Source: Bacteriovoracaceae bacterium | GTDB lineage: Bacteria > Bdellovibrionota > Bacteriovoracia > Bacteriovoracales > Bacteriovoracaceae | DNA: 52,184 bases | Assembly: GCA_016784965.1 (NCBI GenBank) | Contig: JADHTQ010000029.1 | Coordinates: 1-52,184 of the forward strand | Direction of reading: 5' to 3' | Translations under genes and position numbers: made by a program | Notes under the pieces: generated by a model | The model's input: only the letters and a program-made list of their open reading frames with translations | What the model was told of the DNA's origin: nothing | The model's database searches: none | Part shown: positions 7,842 through 17,300 of the stretch, piece after piece | Position numbering within the stretch: position 1 is the first letter of the stretch | Layout: each line of letters begins with the position of its first letter

Positions 7842-8765
7842 TTAACCACCGATTTTATACATAGATTGGTCCGATTCTTTGATACGACTCCAGGGTTTTT
7901 GTTCTACTAAGTGATTTATCACTTCTTCTATGGCATCTTTAGAAGCACCCTTGATATTTTCACCATGGCCCATCATCAAGCAGGGTCTTAAAGTTCCATC
8001 AGCTGATAAACGCAAGCGTGAGCAGCTTTGGCAGAAGGGCTGTGATTCTGAGGCAATAAAGCCAATGTGTGCTCCATTTGATAGTGCAAAGTTTTTGGAT
8101 GTAGAGTCTTGGGGCATAGGAAGCTGTTTACAGCTCCATCTTGTTTTGATTTTTGCCATTACCTCATCGGCAGATATAAACAAATTTTCAAACTGATCGC
8201 GGATAGTGCCAATTTTCATCAACTCTAAAAACCTCACTTCAACTTTATATTGAGCAGAAAATTCTATAAAATCCTCTATCTCATCATCATTAAGGCCTTT
8301 CATCAAGACAGTATTGATTTTGACAGCAAAGCCGTACTCTTTTGCCCCCAAAACTGATTTTAAAACCTCACTAAAGGCATCGGATCTGGTAATTAATTGA
8401 AACTTGCTTTTGTTTAGGCTATCCAGGCTAATATTAATATACTTGCAATTAGTGTGCTGTAGTTGATTGAGCAGAGGAAATAACTTTATCCCATTTGAGG
8501 TTATTCCCAGTTTTTTGCTTGGAATCATGCTTAGTTTGGAAACAACTTCCAATAAGTCACGCCTGAGAGTTGGCTCACCACCAGTTAGCCGAAACTCATC
8601 TACTCCAAATTCTGTAAGTATCTGGCATATATTAACTAACTCATCTACAGAAAGAACGCTTGAAGGTCCTTTGATTGCTTGTATATTGGGTCTACAATAG
8701 ACGCACTTAGAATTACACTCATCCAAAAGAGAAATGCGTAATTTTTTGATCTTTCTTTGTCCCAT
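7842..8765 (-). CDS. moaA: GTP 3',8-cyclase MoaA
   Basis: A 307-residue radical-SAM enzyme for the first step of molybdenum cofactor synthesis (GTP to 3',8-cyclo-7,8-dihydro-GTP). The N-terminal cluster motif CNSKCVYC gives C17, C21 and C24; FRLTGGEPTLRRDL is the SAM-binding GGE region; FCQSCSRLRLSADGTLRPCL supplies the second 4Fe-4S cluster's cysteines and the arginines that contact GTP. The protein ends in Gly-Gly, as MoaA proteins do. It is slightly shorter than the usual 320-340 residues. It is divergent from moeA with about 140 bases between starts, and its downstream neighbour is the nucleosidase gene. Confidence 0.93.
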   Translation of the reverse strand: MGQRKIKKLRISLLDECNSKCVYCRPNIQAIKGPSSVLSVDELVNICQILTEFGVDEFRLTGGEPTLRRDLLEVVSKLSMIPSKKLGITSNGIKLFPLLNQLQHTNCKYINISLDSLNKSKFQLITRSDAFSEVLKSVLGAKEYGFAVKINTVLMKGLNDDEIEDFIEFSAQYKVEVRFLELMKIGTIRDQFENLFISADEVMAKIKTRWSCKQLPMPQDSTSKNFALSNGAHIGFIASESQPFCQSCSRLRLSADGTLRPCLMMGHGENIKGASKDAIEEVINHLVEQKPWSRIKESDQSMYKIGG

Positions 8766-8903
8766 AATGAAGCCATCACCGCTATTAAAACATACAATGC
8801 TACTAAAACTGATGTGGTCTGTCTGGATTTTATTGAAAATTTTAGAGATTCTTGTGGTATAGTCCTTGTCATTTTTAATTTATAACTAACTGGATGAATA
8901 TTT

Positions 8904-10124
8904 ATGATATCAGTCGATCAGGCCCAAAAACATATTTTAGATAATATCATTGAGGTGGTATCTAAAAAAGTGCCACTAACTGACGCCCTAAATAAAGTTT
9001 TAGACGTTGATATCTACGCAAGCAGAGATCAACCACCGTTTAATCGTTGTGCCATGGATGGTATTGCTATAAATCTATCCACTTTTAACACTCCTCCCAA
9101 GAGTTTTATAATTGAGGGAATTGGGCCTGCTGGAGTTGCTGCCAACAGTTTAGTCGATCCAAAAAACTGCCTAGAAGTCATGACAGGCGCTGTTTTGCCC
9201 GTCAATTGTGATTGCGTTATACGCTACGAAGACCTCGACATAAAAGACAATATTGCCACCATAAAAGAGAATACCCCGCCATTAAAGAGTATGCAAAACG
9301 TTCACCAAATGGGCAGTGATTTTAAAAGCGGTGAGCTCCTACTTAAAAAGGGGTGTTTGATTCGATCCCCAGAAGTGGCCATTTTGGCCGCTACAGGCCA
9401 CAGCGAGGTAGCGACTAAAGCATGTCCCAAAGTAGCAGTAGTAAGCACTGGAGATGAAGTTGTACCCATTGAAGCAAACCCACTACCCTACCAAATAAGA
9501 AATTCAAACTCCTGGGCCATCAAAAGTGAGCTTGAAAGCTTTGGAATATCCGAAGTTGATTTTTTCCACCTAGCAGATGATGAGGCACAGACATATGAAA
9601 ACTTAGAAAAAATTTTAACTAACTATCAAGTCGTCATTTTATCCGGAGGAGTATCTATGGGTAAATTCGACCTGATTCCGGATGCCTTGACCAATCTAGG
9701 TATAAAAAAAGTTTTTTATAAAGTGAGTCAACGCCCCGGCATGCCTTTGTGGTTTGGTGCAATAAAGGGTCGCTCCATGGTCTTTGCTCTTCCTGGAAAT
9801 CCTGTGGCGGCAATAACTTGTCTGCGTAGATTTGTGCTGCTGGGCCTTTTTAAATCATTAAGCGCAAATGCTTTGAACGCAGTCTTACCTGTTTATGTCA
9901 GATTGGCAGAAGATTTTGAGTACAAAAAAGATTTTACCTACTACCTACCTGTTAGTTTAATGCGCAACGCAAATGACGCCCCTGTTGCCAACGCAGTGAA
10001 GCTAAATGGTTCCGGTGATTTCTACTCTCTGCATAAATGCAATGGATTTATTGAATTTCCAAAACACCGAAGCTCCTTTCTCAAAGGAGAGATATACCCA
10101 TTTTATCGTTTTGGCCGTTTATAG
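8904..10124 (+). CDS. moeA: Molybdopterin molybdenumtransferase MoeA
   Basis: A 406-residue protein of typical MoeA length; it inserts molybdate into adenylated molybdopterin. Family motifs visible are PPFNRCAMDGIA near residue 45, EVMTGAVLP, VVSTGDEVVP opening the MoCF-binding domain, SGGVSMGKFD, and LPGNPVAAITC. The C-terminal domain IV is present and ends in a short beta-rich tail. It heads a plus-strand group moeA-tatA-tatC-moaC and is divergent from moaA, so both transcription units could be controlled from the 138-base gap between them. Confidence 0.92.
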   Translation: MISVDQAQKHILDNIIEVVSKKVPLTDALNKVLDVDIYASRDQPPFNRCAMDGIAINLSTFNTPPKSFIIEGIGPAGVAANSLVDPKNCLEVMTGAVLPVNCDCVIRYEDLDIKDNIATIKENTPPLKSMQNVHQMGSDFKSGELLLKKGCLIRSPEVAILAATGHSEVATKACPKVAVVSTGDEVVPIEANPLPYQIRNSNSWAIKSELESFGISEVDFFHLADDEAQTYENLEKILTNYQVVILSGGVSMGKFDLIPDALTNLGIKKVFYKVSQRPGMPLWFGAIKGRSMVFALPGNPVAAITCLRRFVLLGLFKSLSANALNAVLPVYVRLAEDFEYKKDFTYYLPVSLMRNANDAPVANAVKLNGSGDFYSLHKCNGFIEFPKHRSSFLKGEIYPFYRFGRL

Positions 10125-10182
10125 TGGTTTTTTTGAGTAAATATAGTACAATCTCTTAGAGTTTTTAACACAGGAGGTATTA

Positions 10183-10359
10183 ATGTTAGGATTAGGCACA
10201 GGAGAATTAGTTCTTGTTGGAATTTGTGTAGTTGTTTTTGTAGGACCCAAAAGAATTCCAGTCCTAGGTAGCTCGCTTGCCCTTGGAATTAAAAATTTCA
10301 AAAAAGTAATGAACAATGTTTTTGATGATCCCAAACTAGAAGACGACAGCAAACACTAA
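10183..10359 (+). CDS. tatA: Sec-independent translocase subunit TatA/E
   Basis: A small gene of 58 codons preceded by a strong AGGAGG. The product opens MLGLGTGELVLVG, has one transmembrane helix (about residues 8-20), then the hinge VGPKRIPVLG, an amphipathic helix (LALGIKNFKKVMNN) and an acidic tail ending DDSKH. This is the classic TatA/TatE layout: a short N-terminal helix, the F/V-G-P-K-x-(L/I)-P hinge and an amphipathic helix. It is short for TatA and closer in size to TatE. The tatC gene follows after four bases, so these two subunits would form a minimal twin-arginine translocase without TatB. Confidence 0.92.
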   Translation: MLGLGTGELVLVGICVVVFVGPKRIPVLGSSLALGIKNFKKVMNNVFDDPKLEDDSKH

Positions 10360-10363
10360 TGAA

Positions 10364-11110
10364 ATGCAAGAAAAAAGTGTCTTAGAGCATCTAGAAGAAC
10401 TTCGAACCACCATTATTTATATAAGTGTTATAATCCTGGCAAGTTTTATGGTTACTTTCCACTTTGGAAGTTTTTGTTCAGAGCTGCTTTTGGCACCTTT
10501 GCGGGATGTATTTAGTAGCGATGCACTGCTAACAGATGGCAAGATAATTTATCTTGGAATTCTAGATAAAATTCTATCCCAATTTCAAGTTTCACTATGG
10601 GTCTCAATAATAATCTCTTCGCCCTTGTGGTTTTATCAAGTTTGGAGGTTTATTAGACCTGGGCTTTACCCACAAGAAGTTAAAGTTATCGCTCCATTTA
10701 TTTTTTTTAGTTTCATTTTATTTTGCTTAGGGGTGGGCTTTGCTTATTTTATAGTTTTACCCCTGTTGATTAAAGTACTGGGACACTTTGGGGTATCGGG
10801 CGTTCAAGCAACTATTGGCCTAAAAGAGTACCTAATACTTGCCAGCAAAATTTTAGTCTTAGCGGGGTTTGTTTTTCAAGTGCCAAATATTCTGCTAGTC
10901 ATCGGCTTAATGGGAGTCGTCAAAGAAGAGCAACTAAGGCAAAAGCGAAGATATGTGTATGTAGTTTTGGCCATATTGTCGGCAATGATCACTCCCCCGG
11001 ATGTTTTAACAATGCTTATTCTGTGGGGACCATTGATTTTATTATACGAGGTGGGGCTGCTTTTATTCATAATTATAGTGCGTCCCTATTTAAAACGAAG
11101 TGAGCAATGA
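10364..11110 (+). CDS. tatC: Sec-independent translocase subunit TatC
   Basis: A 248-residue polytopic membrane protein with about six hydrophobic segments. HLEELR near residue 9 is the conserved cytoplasmic N-terminal motif that reads twin-arginine signal peptides. The start lies four bases after the tatA stop without a strong ribosome site of its own, pointing to translational coupling. The final codons overlap moaC by four bases (ATGA). TatC with TatA exports folded proteins, in many bacteria mainly cofactor-containing redox enzymes, which fits its position inside molybdenum cofactor genes. Confidence 0.93.
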   Translation: MQEKSVLEHLEELRTTIIYISVIILASFMVTFHFGSFCSELLLAPLRDVFSSDALLTDGKIIYLGILDKILSQFQVSLWVSIIISSPLWFYQVWRFIRPGLYPQEVKVIAPFIFFSFILFCLGVGFAYFIVLPLLIKVLGHFGVSGVQATIGLKEYLILASKILVLAGFVFQVPNILLVIGLMGVVKEEQLRQKRRYVYVVLAILSAMITPPDVLTMLILWGPLILLYEVGLLLFIIIVRPYLKRSEQ

Positions 11111-11574
11111 ATAAAGATAAGTTTTCCCATGTTAATGAAAAAAATAATCCGTGCATGGTAGATGTTAGTGACAAAAAAGAAACGGTGAGATTCGCTCATG
11201 CCCAAGCAATTATTACCTTACCACAGGAAGTAATGGTCCACTTTAGTGGTGGTGAGATAAACTCTAAAAAGGGGCCCGTTTTTCACACTGCAATTATAGC
11301 AGGCACCATGGCCACAAAAAAAACATCCGACTTAATACCATTTTGTCATCCATTAATCATTGATGCTTGTGACCTACAAATTGAAGTTGTTAACCAATTT
11401 GATGTCCGTATCGATTGTAAAGTAAAAATTGCTGGCAAAACTGGAGTGGAAATGGAGGCCTTAACTGGAGCATCAGTTGCAGCACTTACAGTCTATGATA
11501 TGTGCAAGGCATTTTCCCATGCAATGACATTGCATGACATCAAGTTAATAAAAAAAACTGGTGGTAAAAGCTAA
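11107..11574 (+). CDS. moaC: Cyclic pyranopterin monophosphate synthase MoaC
   Basis: A 155-residue protein matching MoaC in length and motifs: MVDVSDK near the N-terminus, IPFCHPL, KTGVEMEALTGASVAALTVYD and the terminal KTGGKS. With MoaA it turns GTP into cyclic pyranopterin monophosphate, the first molybdenum cofactor intermediate. The start codon overlaps the tatC stop in ATGA, so translation is coupled. The stop codon directly abuts the stop of the convergent ankyrin gene with no intervening base. The later genes moaD, moaE, moeB and mobA are not in the window. Confidence 0.94.
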   Translation: MNKDKFSHVNEKNNPCMVDVSDKKETVRFAHAQAIITLPQEVMVHFSGGEINSKKGPVFHTAIIAGTMATKKTSDLIPFCHPLIIDACDLQIEVVNQFDVRIDCKVKIAGKTGVEMEALTGASVAALTVYDMCKAFSHAMTLHDIKLIKKTGGKS

Positions 11575-12348
11575 CTAATTTGTTCCCTCTAGGATTTTTA
11601 CTATTTCTGTGTGTTGACCATGTTTAGCAAAGTTGAGAGCTGTCCATCCATTTTTGTTTTTGGCCAATTTATCTGCTTTTAACTTTAAAAGAAGCTTAAC
11701 CATTTTGGGATATCGATACATTGAGGCCAACATCAGTGGAGTAATACCATTTTTATCTGAGTCATTAACACTAACACCTTTTTTAATTAAAACGACGGAC
11801 ATACCCTTTTGTCCCGATTTAACCATGTACATAAGGGCCGACCATCCCCTTTTGTTTTTTGCTTTTATATCCGCACCATTTTTGATTAATAACTTAACTG
11901 CATCTAGTTTATTATTTTCAGCAGCATATAGCAGTGGTGAGTTTCCATCCCGGTTTTTTTCATTAATTTTGGCTCCTTTGCTGAGTAAAATTTTGATAGT
12001 TTTTAGATACCCATGCAAAGCAGCAAGCATTAAAGCGGTCACTCCTTTATTATTTTTAATGGTAGCATCGGCCATTTCATGGAGAAGCAGCTGCACATGA
12101 CTTGAGTGTGAGACCATAGTAGCATACATTAAAACAGATGTTCCATCAGCTCCAACTGTATTGATGTCTGCTCCCCGTTTTAATAACTCCCAAGTACTAT
12201 CTTCTTCGCCATTTTTAGCTGCTTGAAGGAGGTATTTATTGAGCATCCCCGAAGTAGCAAAATTCCACTTCCAAGGCCAACAATTTGCAGGCGTGTGCAG
12301 TGAAAAATAAGTACTCAAAATGAGTATTAAATACCTTAGTTTGCTCAT
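11575..12348 (-). CDS. Exported ankyrin-repeat protein
   Basis: A 257-residue protein with an N-terminal signal peptide (hydrophobic residues 5-20, then TPANCW) followed by six or seven ankyrin repeats of about 33 residues. Repeats show the expected pattern, for example NKGVTALMLAALHGYLKTIK, then ILLSKGAKINEKN, and DGNSPLLYAAENNKLDAVKL. Ankyrin repeats act in protein-protein binding; exported versions in bacteria often hold or inhibit partners in the periplasm. It is divergent from the subtilisin-like protease gene, and could be a partner of it, but this is only position. There is no normal ribosome site: TATAAT lies six bases before the ATG, so the mRNA may be leaderless. Confidence 0.8.
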   Translation of the reverse strand: MSKLRYLILILSTYFSLHTPANCWPWKWNFATSGMLNKYLLQAAKNGEEDSTWELLKRGADINTVGADGTSVLMYATMVSHSSHVQLLLHEMADATIKNNKGVTALMLAALHGYLKTIKILLSKGAKINEKNRDGNSPLLYAAENNKLDAVKLLIKNGADIKAKNKRGWSALMYMVKSGQKGMSVVLIKKGVSVNDSDKNGITPLMLASMYRYPKMVKLLLKLKADKLAKNKNGWTALNFAKHGQHTEIVKILEGTN

Positions 12349-12354
12349 ACTCCC

Positions 12355-12360
12355 ATTATA
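12355..12360 (-). promoter_or_regulatory. Perfect -10 box six bases before the ankyrin gene ATG
   Basis: TATAAT on the minus strand ends six bases upstream of the start codon at 12348. Transcription would begin at or next to the ATG. The -35 region 17-18 bases further up is poor. GGGAGT lies between box and ATG but is too close to the start to work as a ribosome site. Confidence 0.4.
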
Positions 12361-12519
12361 GTCGTTATCATTAACTCTAGAAGCGTAGGCAATTTATCCT
12401 TACTGATCCCCTTATCATGGCATTATTTACCTGGGATGGGAAACAATCAAAATTGAGTTTAAGATAAACACATAAGTACATTTATTTTGATAATCCTATA
12501 TTCTTCAAGGAGGAAGATA

Positions 12520-14217
12520 ATGTCTATTGCATTTTCGAAAAAGCACTGCCTAGTATTTTTTGTAATCTTTTTTATGGTATTTAATGTATTTGCTGAACAT
12601 GAATCTGTACCGGGTGAGATGATTATAAAACTAAAAGACGGTGTAAGTAGTAACTTTTTGAACAAAAAGGATTTAGGTATTGAAGTTGATCGCTCAATAG
12701 ACTTATCATACGGCGTTTTATATGTGGTAAAGCTTTCTGGGAATAAACCGGAAAAAGAAGTTTGGACTAATTTGCAAAAATTAAAAGATGTAGAGTACAT
12801 TGAAAAAAACTATATTTATCATCTTGTTAAACCAGTTAGAGAAGGTGATATAACGATTGATAACATCATGGGCCTGGCGGCTCCAACAGACCCTAAATTT
12901 AATCAACTATGGGGACTTCACAATACTGGCACGAATGCCCCAAGTAGCTTTGGTCAAATCGGAGTGAAAGGAGCAGACATTGGTGCTTTAAAGGCGTGGG
13001 AGCTTTCCAAAGGGAGCAAAGATATTAAAGTCGCAGTAATCGACACAGGAATTGATTACAACCACCCAGACCTAAAAGATAACATGTGGATTAATGAAGC
13101 AGAGGCAAATGGAAAAGAAGGCGTTGATGATGACGAAAATGGATACATCGACGACATCCATGGGTACGACTTTGCAAACAATGATGGTGATCCAATGGAT
13201 GGTCACAACCATGGTACTCACTGTGCAGGGACAATTGGTGCTGTTCACAATAACGAAATTGGTGTTGCAGGAGTTATGGCCAATGTCACCTTGGTTGCAG
13301 TAAAATTTTTAAGTGATGCAGGCTCAGGTACCTCAGAAGACGCTTTAAAGGCCATAGATTACGCCGCAAAAGTTGGGGTCAATGTCATGTCAAACTCTTG
13401 GGGAGGTGGCGCTTATTCACAGGCATTACACGAAGCTATCCAACGAGCAAGTGAGAAGGGCATTGTATTTGTTGCAGCAGCAGGCAATAGCAGCTCAAAC
13501 AACGACACTACACCCCACTATCCATCAAACTATGAAGTTGAAAACGTCATTTCAGTAGCGGCCCACACCTACAAAGATGAATTGGCATCCTTTTCTTGTT
13601 ACGGAAAAGGCACTGTAGACATCGCGGCTCCAGGCCACAATATCTTATCGACAACAAAAGCTGGAGGTTATGCAGTCTATTCTGGTACCTCAATGGCCAC
13701 GCCTCACGTTGCCGGTGTTGTCGGTCTATTATTGGCCTATGAAGGACCAATGCCACACACTGATTTAGTAAATAGAATACTTAAAACCAGTGTCCCAGTT
13801 ACTGCTTATCGCCGCAAAGTTATCTCAGGTGGAAGAATTAGTGCCTATAATTTACTAGCTTCGATAATGCCTCCCAGGTATGAACCAGATCCCTCACTTT
13901 GGGAGTCGGTGCCACTTGAACAAGTTTTTGAAAGTGAGCACCCATATAAAAATGCAGCACAGGTAAGTCGGACATTCACAGTACCCGGAGTCAAGCACAT
14001 TCGTATAATAATTGAAAAATATGACCTAGAAAAAGGGTATGACTTCTTAAAGATAACAGACAAAGATGGTAAACTAATTGAAAAGCTTGATGGTGCCGGT
14101 GATAGCTATGAGACTGATTATATTACAGGAGATACCATTATCGCCAAATTTACATCAGATAGCTCTATTACAAAATGGGGATTTAAAATAAGCGAAATTC
14201 AAATAATTAGAAAATAG
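12520..14217 (+). CDS. Secreted subtilisin-like serine protease with CUB-like tail
   Basis: A 565-residue S8-family protease. ATG 12520 follows AAGGAGG; a longer frame start at 12487 does not. Layout: signal peptide (1-25), inhibitor-I9-type propeptide (about 30-105, PGEMIIKLKDG onwards), catalytic domain (about 125-450) with Asp175 in VAVIDTGIDYNHPDL, His231 in NHGTHCAG, oxyanion Asn323 in AAAGNSS and Ser391 in SGTSMATPHVAG, then a C-terminal beta-domain (480-565) with IEKYDLEKGYDFLKI and FTSDSS, resembling a CUB-like or P-type binding domain. All four catalytic positions are intact. It should be an extracellular or periplasmic broad-range endopeptidase; in a predator it would suit prey protein digestion, which is inference. 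Confidence 0.92.
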   Translation: MSIAFSKKHCLVFFVIFFMVFNVFAEHESVPGEMIIKLKDGVSSNFLNKKDLGIEVDRSIDLSYGVLYVVKLSGNKPEKEVWTNLQKLKDVEYIEKNYIYHLVKPVREGDITIDNIMGLAAPTDPKFNQLWGLHNTGTNAPSSFGQIGVKGADIGALKAWELSKGSKDIKVAVIDTGIDYNHPDLKDNMWINEAEANGKEGVDDDENGYIDDIHGYDFANNDGDPMDGHNHGTHCAGTIGAVHNNEIGVAGVMANVTLVAVKFLSDAGSGTSEDALKAIDYAAKVGVNVMSNSWGGGAYSQALHEAIQRASEKGIVFVAAAGNSSSNNDTTPHYPSNYEVENVISVAAHTYKDELASFSCYGKGTVDIAAPGHNILSTTKAGGYAVYSGTSMATPHVAGVVGLLLAYEGPMPHTDLVNRILKTSVPVTAYRRKVISGGRISAYNLLASIMPPRYEPDPSLWESVPLEQVFESEHPYKNAAQVSRTFTVPGVKHIRIIIEKYDLEKGYDFLKITDKDGKLIEKLDGAGDSYETDYITGDTIIAKFTSDSSITKWGFKISEIQIIRK

Positions 14218-14233
14218 CGTTTAATTGAGGTGC

Positions 14234-14257
14234 GGCTGCCATAAATTTTTGGCAGCC
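14234..14257. terminator. 8-bp hairpin after the protease gene
   Basis: GGCTGCCA at 14234-14241 and TGGCAGCC at 14250-14257 form a perfect stem with an eight-base AT loop, 16 bases after the stop codon. No T-run follows, so it would be a weak or factor-dependent terminator or an mRNA 3' end stabiliser. Confidence 0.35.
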
Positions 14258-14392
14258 TCACTACACTTCCTAAGTGACAAACTTTTCCTCACCTAACACT
14301 AAAACCTAATAACTAATTGATTTTAAAGTTTAAACCCATGTTTTCCGATATGTTAAACAGAAGAGGTATCTGAATAGGTAGATAATATAGAT

Positions 14393-17300
14393 ATGGTAAG
14401 ACAAACGTTTGTAATATTATCCGTTTTCATTTTAGTAGCCGTGATGCAGTCTTGTGTTCCAAAATCTCTGGATCCAAATTCAACTTCACTGGGAAATGCT
14501 CCCGATACTAAAAATGCCATGAGTAGTGACCTTGCTCCCCCGACAATAGGATTGGATCAACAGATATATACCGTAGAGGATATACCATTTGTGTTTTTTA
14601 GATTAAACCCAGGTATACCAAGCCAGAATGAGGCCCTAAATTACACCATAGTGACCTATCCACAAAATGGTGTCTTATCCGGGTGTTCACTCTCTGCCAT
14701 GCTCGATAACCGCGATTGCCGATATACACCAGATAGAAATTTTTACGGCCAGGACTATTTTACTTATAGAGTAAGAAATGACAGGTACACTTCAATCGGC
14801 TCTGCAATGGTGATTATCAACATCAATTCTGCAAACGATCCACCTTCCATGTCGAAAGTAGAAAATATCACGATTGAAGAAGGGGTGCGAGACGTGGAAC
14901 CAAATGGCATAACAATTGCCATTGATGAAGGTGGCGGAGTTTATGAAGACAGTGAACACTTGTCCTTCACTATTTCTTCTAATGACCCCAATAAATTTGA
15001 TAACAATGACATTAGGGCCACCTGGAATGGCTTTGTTTTAAATAAAGTTTCCGGTATCTATCAAATCCCTGACTCCAGCGGTGATGCAAATGTTGCGCCC
15101 ATCAAAGTGTACATTAGGTCCAAAGCAGACGATATGAATACTGATCGCTATGGCCCGATCAAATTTGATACCAAAATTACAGATAGTAGCGGACTGGAGA
15201 CTACAAGTGAATTTTTTATCTCGGTCACTGGTACAAATGCTGCGGCAACAATTAGAAATTTTAAAAGTGACCCCAATGAAACCATTGCCGAAAACACTTT
15301 CGTTGCGGCCCACCAACTCGTTATCGATGAAGGTGCAGGAGACGGCGAAGATTTATCACCACTGGTGATAAAAGTAGCAAGCAGTAATATAACCATCATT
15401 GACGTCGATAATATCAGAGCACAGTGGGGCAGCCTGGTATTACAAGAGGGCGCCTGTTCCAATACACTTTTTAGAAGCGAGCAAGAGTGCACTAGTCGGC
15501 AACAAACCTGGTTACCTGGCATTTGTGAAAACGATACTGCCATCGTCAGTAAGTTTGGTTGCGAAACTGATGGCAATCCTAACACTAATTGGTACAAACT
15601 GTTCACTGTAGGGGATCGAGAAAATGATGCTAGTTCTTGGCCCATATCTTTAAAAATTATACCATTTCAAAACACCACTACCGTTGACCCCACCCAACCA
15701 GTGACAATTACAGTCGATGTCACCGATGATAGTTGGAACAGTTGGGATAGTAATGTATCAAGGGCCTCCTTTTTAGTTAACATTACACCCGTAAATCAAC
15801 CACCCATTTTTTACTTTCCTCTAGAAAACAAGCAGGTGCTCGAAGGATCACAGGTATTTTTTAACATAATGGTCGACGAGGGGGGAGGAGCTGATGAAGA
15901 TAGTCAGCGGGTCAACATCACAATTACATCTGGGAACCAGAGCATTGTGGCAAATGATAACATCAGCATCAATGGAGGAAGTAACAGCTATACGACTCCA
16001 GCAGGAAGCGGTAGCGACCACCTTTTAACAATTCCCGTTTCAATTTTACCCGCTGGAAATAATCAATACGTTGGAGATGTAAGTTTTCAAGTAGTCATTA
16101 AAGATGATGCCGCCGAGGGACCTCTAAGTGATACTAGTAACTTCACAGTTAATTGGACTCAAATCAATAATGCTCCCTCTGTTATTTCCAAGGCAACAAA
16201 CCAAACGGCTTACCCAGAAGACGATCCATCCCCCATCCAAATTAAGTTTGTTGTAGATGAAGGTGGTGGCGTTTCTGAGGACGACCAGAAAATGAAGGTA
16301 AAACTAAGTTACAGCTGTGCCAATGACACAAATTGTGCAGACGCTCCTCAAAATAGCATTATCGCAGATCTACATATTACTCCCAAGTGGGGAACAACCA
16401 GTTTAGTGTTAGATCCAAATGCTGGCACTGATCCCAATTACGCTGGAGTCTACGCACTCGGAGACTCTACAGCAGATGCTGCAGAACGAGACTTAGTATT
16501 AGAACTAGATCCCAATCAATACGTCAATACATCAATCTCAGGGGCCATTACTTTTTTTGTCTCTGTTAACGATGAGGGTACTTATCCAAGCAATGATCCA
16601 AACGCCTCATTCACGTTTGAGATTACACCAGTAAATAATTTGCCCATTTTTGAGGATCCAGAAGACATTTATGATGGAAACATTGTGGCCTTTGAAGGTA
16701 ACTCTATCCCATCTTTTGACCTTACTATTGATGAGGGCGGTGGGATTGATGAAGACGACCAAAACCTAATTGTTACAATTACCTCAGCAGGCGCTGATGA
16801 CAACGATATTCACATCACCCTTGATGGCAATGATGTCGGAAACGTAGCTGCTATTAACGGTACAGATAGCGCCAACGACCATACCATCTCAATTGTACTA
16901 GACATCCCATTTGGAGATAATGATTTTTTTGGCCAAGTACCTTACGTAGTAGAACTAGATGATGGTACCAATAAAGTAACCCAAGAATTTATTGCTACTT
17001 GGAATGCAGTTGACGATGATCCCCAAATCATCAACACCGATTTTGGTGCCATAATTAACCCCAATGAAGTAGTCGATGAAGGGGATGCTGCAGGCATCAG
17101 GCACCACATGTCCATAGATGAAGGCGGGGGCAGCAGAGAAGATTACCAAAACCTAAAAATTGTTGTGGCCAGCGATAAACCTGAAATAATCAGCAACTCA
17201 AACATATCTCTATTTTGGGGAGACAGAGAGTTAACCGGCAACAATGCCATCCCAGAAGTATATGATGTTCAAGATTTAGGCGTGGATGCCTCAAGTCAAC

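Noticed and set aside
15148-15645. Minus-strand frame of 165 codons inside the giant lipoprotein gene
   Set aside because: It lies wholly opposite strongly conserved repeat coding sequence, with no ribosome site or recognisable domain.
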